Of a stretch of 64,000 nt of DNA, positions 57,291 through 64,000 are shown in pieces. Source of the stretch: Stereocaulon alpinum (taxonomy: Eukaryota > Ascomycota > Lecanoromycetes > Lecanorales > Stereocaulaceae); the NCBI GenBank assembly GCA_018257865.1, contig JAEUBA010000111.1, positions 1-64,000 of the forward strand. Direction: 5' to 3'. Positions within the stretch are counted from its first letter, which is position 1. Each line of letters starts with the position of its first letter. Below the pieces are notes generated by a model. The model was not told where the DNA came from. It was given only the letters and a program-made list of their open reading frames with translations, and made no database searches. The position numbers and the translations under genes are program-made.

Positions 57291-58937
57291 AGGGGTTTAT
57301 AGGATGCTTTGGGAGACGTCGCCCTTTCCATAGAACGCGCAGTGTGACGCATTATTAGCCTTCCTTACAATGAGCACAGCGTTCACTCACTATATTGCAC
57401 TCCTATCTATTTCGTTATGCTCGACACTGCGTTTCAGTCGAATTATCATCGTACAGATTTGGTTCCACCATAGCTCATCCTAGCTAAAAGGAGCAAGGCA
57501 GCTCAGCTATACGCCCACATGCGAGGTGCGACCCACGGCCAACGATTCACTAACAATAGGATCAAGTTTCCGCAGTCGGACACATTCTTCGTAAAAATTG
57601 TTGTTTGTCGTCAAAGCGCGCGAGTGCTGGGTCGTTCGGAGAAGCGTCCGCAAGTGCGCCTTGAGCACACCGTCTTGTGAGACCTAAGACATAGCCATGA
57701 CATCGTGAGCTCTCTAATCATGCAATGACCCTGGGAACGACCCCATAAGTACGCTGGCGAAAAAACCCAGCTTGTCCTCGTTCCCACCGAGACAAAGCCG
57801 AACGAGGTAACTCTCCACTATGAACATGTACGTTTCGGTACTATGGATGGTGTTCAGACGCGGCCCCTACTGGTACATTAGTCGAGTCGACTACGGTGTA
57901 TACTTCTCACTAAAGGGAATACAGTTGAACCGCCTTCAGGAGCGAACGCGTATTTTCATATCACGTGCCCACTCCTGAAAGGTCAAAACAAAGGTGAGTA
58001 TGACGAAGTCGGACAGGGATTACGTATCATTCTCTGTATGCCCTGACTGCTCGAGCCGAATCCTTCAAGGGCAGCGCGTCTTCGGCCTTCAAGGCGAGTT
58101 TCAAATCAAATCAATTCAGCATGTACAATTAATCTTCGATATGTTTGATAAGGTCTCGTTTAGATCAGTTCCATCTCCGACAGAGCTACCTCGTTTCATC
58201 TGCATACGTACGTACACAAGCGGAGGCTTAACCGTATGAGTCCGAAGTAGCAAATCTGTTGTGGAAGTGCTCGTCAGGGAAGGCTGCTTCGGTGCCTAGG
58301 TTGCGGTCGACAACTTTTTTCCTCTGCCACCTTTTCTTCGTACTCCCAGATACTCTACCGGACGATTCTTGCCCAATTGTTCGGAACATTGTGTTTGCTG
58401 ACAACGCGCGAGGAATCCAATTTCGGGCGTCGAAAGTTACATTCATCCTGGGATTTGCTTTGAAACTCTACGGTAAGGATTAGAATTACCCTCCGCCTAG
58501 CGCGACATACATCGAGACGTTGAACGCCATTGTTGGATGGAAAGCGGATGTAGCTATCCATGAAACGGCGAGCTTTATGCTCTTCGACTACCGTGAGATA
58601 TATTCTGATCAGGCCTGCTCCTGAGTATGGATTAGCTAACATCAGAGCGGTAGCCAGTCAATCATGCCCATATGTCCCCGACGTGGACAGGCCACCATGG
58701 ATCGACGCTGCTAGTCTGGATTTGACCAAAGTTGGAAGCGTTGTTGAAAACTCGACCCTGACCGAGATAACACCACAGGTTTCTAATACCTTTGGATCAC
58801 TTTCTGAAGAGCTACCGCCGAATGACATTGCTTCATCATAAACAGAAACAATCAGATCTTCTTGTCCTAGGACGAACGTCGCTCGCACAGTATTGAAGGT
58901 ACTGCAATGACTCCCATTGATGTGATGAGCGAGGCAA
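57291..58937. other. Intergenic between convergent genes, possible gene debris
   Basis: The dynamin-like gene and TAD1 converge here across 1.6 kb. Two plus-strand ORFs (57994-58239 and 58560-58841, 81 and 93 codons) look somewhat coding-like (e.g. VSFSVCPDCSSRIL), but no splice chain or family could be established. They may be remnants of a lost gene. Confidence 0.4.
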
Positions 58938-60358
58938 CTATGTGGATTCATCCGAACTACTGCTGATATTCCCATCAATATCCGGCATTTTCTTACCAGC
59001 ACCACGATCCCACCCTTTTAGAGCTTTCTTCTTCGCGTCTCTCTTAACTTGCTCTCTAATTGGTACGCGAAATCCTATTGTGTAACCGGTATAATTCCTT
59101 GTGTGACCTCGCTGGATGATGTCCGCAGGCTGGATACCTCCCAGCTCTTTATTTATTGACAAAAATCCCATCCACATTCTATTCGCAGATACCTTACTTG
59201 CACCTTGTACGTTCCCCAGCTGAAACCCTTGCCGAGCTCCCTTGATCAGAGTGTCTTGATATCGAGGGTTCCACACCGCTGAGATGTTGCATCCCTTGCT
59301 TTCCCCATTCGGATTCGAAGCTGTGCTACGCCGAGAGTACGTGAACTCCAGATCTGTCGTCTTGACTTGGAAAGGACGAAATGCATATCCTTGACTCCAT
59401 GTCATGCCTACCATGGGCTTCATACGACCTTCAGGCCCGAACGATCTCTCGCATGCTTTGGGCCTATATTGTGACTTCGGAAGGATCAGTGTATGGATGT
59501 ATGCATTTTCCGGCGAGATGGCTAGAGACGTGGTAGACAAGAGCAGCGAGGTACACTGCTTCAATGCCAATTTATCTGAGCACGATTTGGAGAGTGTTGG
59601 AGGAGCATCACCTCGAGCTTCGCGTCGACGTTAATAGAGGTTTAGACAATTTGGCCGCTGGGAGTGACTTACATGGTTTCCGTCTTACAATGCCCAGCTG
59701 GGAAAATGATCCTCTGCCCAGTAGACCCTGCTGGGCATTTTTGCCAAACAGGCTAACAGGCCACGGCGTGTCATCTTCCTGAGCTTCCATTACCAGCTCC
59801 ATGCTGGCATCTCCACATGGTGCTTCGGAGCAATACATGAAAATCTTCAAATCCTCGCGTATGGTGTAAGGCTGACGCCCTGACCCTTCAGAAGATAGCT
59901 CGTCTGATACTCTTTGGCGGAGTATGGAGGACTGGAAAGAAGGATCGCGTGCTATTGAAAGTGCTTCATCGAGAAGGAAATGATTGAAAGCTCGGATTGC
60001 TAGGACCTCGGCGTGCCAATCGCGGAGAATACCACCAGCCGCCGATATGGAGCCTAGGGAGGCAGGTAAACATTTCATACCAGTGCTATCTTTCACTTTA
60101 GTAGCTGGTCTCCAAATGAATCTTGAAAAGTCATCTACCCCAACGCAACACAAGTGACACTGTCATCTTCTACAACATAATCAGCCTACAACCAAAGTCA
60201 TGTCCATCAAACTCCAACTTGCCTCCAACGACAGCGATACCGCTCAATGGTACCCATTCGCGTACCCCAGTCTCATATGTTCTAGGCTTGCATTTGGCAG
60301 GTAAAGTATCAAAGACCTCAAGGACGGAGCGAGCCACTCGGTCTTCGAGTGAGTCCAT
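58938..60358 (-). CDS. TAD1: tRNA-specific adenosine deaminase 1 (Tad1/ADAT1)
   Basis: The model joins 60358-60190, 60134-59673 and 59617-58938 (55-bp introns), giving 436 residues. The editase fold's zinc site is complete: HAE at 97-99 (in DWHAEVLAIRAF), PCG at 162-164 (in SEAPCGDAS) and Cys223 in SKSCSDKLA, with Glu99 as proton shuttle. The enzyme converts A37 of tRNA-Ala to inosine. LPAKCKPR near the start and GTG-like TGMKCLPAS also fit. I start at 60358 because MDSLEDRVARSVLEVF aligns with the usual N-terminus; an upstream in-frame ATG at 60439 would add 27 residues. The second intron's AAG acceptor gives KPSRGDAPPTLS, the better family match; a GAG six bases on is also in frame. Confidence 0.92.
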
Positions 60359-61435
60359 AAGTTCAACACGCCCGAAAGCCGTTACCAAGTGTGCTTGAGA
60401 TACTCTCTCGTCAGTGCCCATCTTAAACGTAGAGAGCATCTATTGGCGGATTCTCAAATGGATGATGCCCGTTCGATACTAATATAGAGGACCACTCGCC
60501 GGTATACACAATGAGATTCAAGTCACCCGGGAGTAGCTTGAATAGAAGCTCCAGTCAATGAATCCTCGTAAGGTACCCTATCAGCTACCCAGCTTCGAAG
60601 GATTCAATCTGCACACCTCAACAGTCTCGAAGGCACAATATTTGGTTCCAATTGCACTTCACATTAAAAGGTAACACTAAGCTTTCGTGCAGGACATTTG
60701 ATTGATACGTAAGCTCGAAAAGTATTCTTTGACATACATGGTTGCTGGATTGTTGGAAAGTGCTAGCTGCTTAGTTGCGGGATTTGCCAAGACCGCTAGA
60801 GAATAACGCTAGATTTCCGGATACCACTCGGTAAGTTGGTACGGTATAGACTAGGGCGGTGCTAATTGCGCCATCACGGGCTGCAGAAGTCGTCCTTAAC
60901 AAGAACTATATTCTTGTGCCTGCACCACGAATGTTATGTCACACTGTAAATGGATTCACTGCCCTGCCAGCTGGTCTTGTAGAGTTGCCGCCCGGAAAGC
61001 GTCGTCTTCTCCCGTTCGGGGCCCAGCTCAAGGAGCTCCCCGGGGGCGCCAGGGGCGCAGACAGCGAAAAACTGCATAATTTTATAGCTTAGAAACCATA
61101 TTCGACAATCATGTGGAAGCCAAAGAGTATAGAATCATCTACGACCTACAGTCATCTCAGAAGTTGGGTCACTGTTGGCTCTGGAAAAAGAGCAACGCCG
61201 ACAACATACAAAAGATAGCGCTTTCGAAGAGTGCGTTAGGACTCGTACGTTATCGCAACTGATAGCGGCCGTTTATGCCATTTGTAGGCCACGGCTCGGG
61301 GCGGAAGCTCCCGGTCCCAGGCGCTGGGATCTTCAAGAGGAACCGTCAACGCTTTGTTACGTACGCATTGGGAAGTGAATCACTCCTTCCGTTTCCAGCG
61401 CTTGTCTCTATCTCAGTGACAGCTAAGTTGGCAAT
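60359..61435. other. Divergent promoter region
   Basis: This stretch of about 1.1 kb lies between the TAD1 and NT-C2 gene starts. ORFs of 67-77 codons (60859-61092, 61175-61378) have no motif. The first 81 bases could be coding if TAD1 starts at 60439. Confidence 0.5.
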
Positions 61436-62717
61436 ATGAATGCTTTTGGTGAGTCTCAATTCTTACGATATCAACGATGTCTTTCAGTACGCTGTACCGT
61501 AAGATGCAATATTCGCTAATTACGCCCCTAGTACCAAAGAACAGACGAGTATGTTGTCATCGCCTTGGCGGTTCTGGCATAGATGTACTAATGTACATTC
61601 CAGCCAAAGTTCGAGCTGCATTTGCAGGTGAGTCTTTTCCCACTAGACCAACCTTCAAATTAAAAGCTGACCGGATGCACAAGATAGTCGACCTGAACAA
61701 TGTACCCCTAGTCGCCGGAACGTCTTATGTCAAGTGGCACCTGCCATCCTCTTCCTCGGCTGAACACCGTGGGCATACGACAAAGGCAGCGATTCGTGAT
61801 CACAAGGTTACGTGGGATTATTCCAAGACGTTATCAGTACGCTTAACGGTGGACCGCAACAATGTACTACAAGAGCTGGAGATAAATTTCGAAGTACTTC
61901 AAGAATACTCGCCTGGTAGCAGAGCCGAAAGGATTGTCTTGGGTACTGTCAAATTGAACCTCGCGGAATTCGTTGGGGGAAGTGACGATGGTGAGGAAGT
62001 GGTTACGAGGAGGTACTTGATGCAGGAGAGCAAGATCAATAGTACATTAAAGGTCCGTCGTCAGTCACGCTCTACTGCCAAGCATTGGCTGACTTTTGCC
62101 AGATCAGCATATACATGAAGCAAACAGAGGGTGACAGCAACTTCACCGCCCCGCCCCTCAAGACCGCACCAGTCTTCGGCGGCATAGCGGGAATCATAAC
62201 GGCCGAGCAAGGCGATACTGATGATAGTGGCAATATGCCCTCCATGTCTTCCAAGGCCCGAGAGAGTGGCAAGCTACAAGACATGTATCGGCGTACGCTC
62301 GCTGCGTCATGGGCTGCGCAAGCCGGAGAGCTGCCGGCTGATAAGTGCATAGAGGATATCTTCAACGGTGGAGATGGCTGGGGAAGTGGAGAGGGTGCCA
62401 CTCCAGCACCGAGCCCGAGGATTGGTGGTGGGAGCACGGACGATGAAAGTGACGGTATGAATGGGGATAACAGGAACATACGACGCCACAAAAAGAATAC
62501 ATCGGCCACTGGGAGCCATGCCACGCTGAAACCAACTCTACGCCAACGCACCAGCAGTAAAGATACTACTACAGGTACTGTTAGCGGTCGGGGAAGCATC
62601 GAGCAGCAGGTTCATTCAAGCCACGATTTGAAGAGAAACACGCACCGCCGGAATGAGGTAGATGAGTTCAGCGCGAGAGAGGATCTCAAGAGCTGGGCGA
62701 TTTCGGCGAACGGTTGA
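61436..62717 (+). CDS. N-terminal C2 domain protein (EEIG1/EHBP1 type)
   Basis: The model has five exons: 61436-61448, 61532-61548, 61604-61627, 61684-62052 and 62103-62717, giving 345 residues. The first three exons (13, 17 and 24 bp) assemble the conserved start MNAFVPKNRRPKFELHLQ, which runs into IVDLNNVPLVAGTSYVKWHL in exon 4. This is the NT-C2 domain (PF10358), about residues 5-160, ending in LKISIYMKQTEGD across intron 4. The C-terminal half is disordered and basic. NT-C2 domains bind membranes or Rab/actin regulators; in fungi these proteins are conserved but little studied. Every small exon is in phase and every intron has a good branch site, so I trust the model. Confidence 0.88.
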
Positions 62718-62740
62718 GAGTCTTAAGGAAGGTAAAAGTA

Positions 62741-64000
62741 TCAGCTACGACATGCGACGATCTTGACCTCGTCAAGGATATCAAACGCTGCCCAGCGCCC
62801 TTCACGCATACCGCACCTATCCTTGAGCACTTCTAGGACAAAGGCCTTCTGGAAAGACGTACCATCGACCCTTTCACTAAAGGCAATTGCTGCATCGTTC
62901 ATAGTCTTCGGAATTACAGATAAGAAGATAGACGTATCAATCAGATACGTGAAGGTTTTTCCAAGCGCAGGCTTGCCCATTGTCGAGGAGAAGATCGAGA
63001 CACTATCCTCCGGCCGTCGCTTATACTCTGAATAATTGGAGGATGTGAGAGCCACGGCGGCATTGGTCAGAATGGTGCAGATGAGATGGTGGGATGTCAG
63101 ATGGTAGAGAGTGCGCATGAAGCTTGCGAGAAGTGCTTGGCCTTGGGTTTGGCCCTTCGACATTAAAGAGCTGACGACATTTGTAATCGTGTCGATGACG
63201 ATGATGCCGACTTGACCACCCTGGGGCTCGGCTACCTGCTCTCCTTCCACCATTGCAGGTTCAGAAGCAATTTCGTCCTCTTCTTCTAGCTCTTCTTCGC
63301 TGTCACTAATCTGGTCCCTCGCTCTACGCGCTATAGATGCAGGCTTTGCAGACGCTTGTGTTACCCTCTCCCTCATCTCCCCGACTTCGCCAACAGCCTC
63401 GATCACACCAGCGAGGTCGAAAACTCTCATAACCTTTACACGGTCAAGCAGAGCGGTTGCCTCGTCGATGAAACCTTGCTTTGCTTCCTTAGCTTTTGAC
63501 GATGGTCTCTCATACATGTACCCAGAATGCTTGTAACTCTCTCGTTGAGCTTTGGCCTCTAGTCGAAAGACTAGAACATCCCGCAGACGCAGTGGGGAGA
63601 AAGAGCCAGTGGTGTCGATGAAAGCCACTTCGCCGAGTGAAACCTTCAGAAGATGGGATGCTATGGTGTGGTATGCTAGCTAGGGTGCATGTTAGTACTT
63701 GCACATTAGGCTACGCGTCCAGTATAGAAAGGGGCTTTTGTTTGGTGCATATTAGATTGAGGCATACGTGAGTATGTACAGCAAAACAGTGCAAGTCTCT
63801 GAGGTCCAATTCGTACTCACCAACGTCTTGCACGTCCCACTAGCCCCAGCGATTGAAGTAATTTCTCCATATCTGAAACCTCCACTCAATGCTTCTTCGT
63901 CAATGACCGCAGAGCCAGAGCTAGCGGGTGCTGGTCTAGAAGACTCGTGTGCTTTGGCTGCTGCGAGGAGGTCGGATGCTAAAAGGGGTGGCGCTGCTTG
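62741..64000 (-). CDS. RAD51-family recombinase-like protein, 5' end outside window
   Basis: Visible exons are 64000-63821 and 63679-62741 (141-bp intron, phase 0), with 372 residues ending at a stop. The start lies beyond the window. FRYGEITSIAGASGTCKTL is the Walker A region, then EVAFIDTTGSFSPLRL, an acidic insert (SDSEEELEEEDE), and Walker B VGIIVIDTITNVV. A core of RecA type follows (TILTNAAVALTS... SRVDGTSFQKAFVLEVLKD-like). This fits a RAD51 paralogue of the RAD51D/XRCC2 kind acting in homologous recombination. The Walker A motif has Cys where the glycine before the lysine normally stands. The stop lies 23 bp from the stop of the convergent NT-C2 gene. Confidence 0.82.

Overview
The window is the left end of a chromosome of a filamentous ascomycete (Pezizomycotina). 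Dothideomycetes is my best guess, from the gene set and the protein style. The evidence is a perfect CCCTAA telomere array at base 1, short introns (mostly 47-61 bp) with CTAAC/CTGAC-type branch sites, a block mutated by RIP (repeat-induced point mutation), and fungus-specific genes: hydrophobin, HET domain, TeaR, Pal1, Sls1, Whi5-like.

Layout. 1-123 is telomere. 184-1296 is a subtelomeric tandem array with a unit of about 197 bp. 1297-10816 is a fossil transposon zone in which CpA/TpG have almost vanished while CpG survives, as CpA-directed RIP would leave it. Reading through the RIP stops shows a minus-strand non-LTR retrotransposon (endonuclease, reverse transcriptase, zinc-knuckle ORF1) with tandem 5' monomers. 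Beyond it lie a plus-strand integrase fossil and a degraded coiled-coil coding region with 18-bp and 24-bp in-frame repeats. The RIP texture stops sharply near 10816.

From 10.8 to about 32 kb the sequence is gene-poor and accessory-like. It holds a candidate secreted protein made of two tandem copies of a four-cysteine domain with matching intron positions (11370-12442), a serine carboxypeptidase S10 pseudogene (13.8-15.6 kb), a hydrophobin (17.3-17.6 kb), a Whi5-like cell-cycle repressor (22.1-23.1 kb), an SLC35F6-like transporter, a HET-domain protein, and two further small secreted proteins (29.3 and 30.5 kb).

From 32 kb to the end the content is mostly conserved housekeeping: MED15, an LMBR1-domain protein, SLS1, TeaR, Pal1, SF3b subunit 5, a dynamin-like GTPase, tRNA adenosine deaminase TAD1, an NT-C2 protein, and a RAD51-family protein cut by the window end. 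One more four-cysteine secreted protein (44.5 kb) sits among them. Genes are monocistronic, with many divergent or convergent pairs; there is no gene cluster with a shared pathway. Most splice models were derived by hand from GT/AG sites, phase and family fit. They are consistent in frame but not backed by transcripts.

The most unusual items are the internally duplicated four-cysteine secreted protein next to the transposon graveyard, the complete CpA depletion with readable fossil enzymes, the cysteine in the Walker A motif of the RAD51-like protein, and the SF3b5 gene whose first coding exon is only the start codon.
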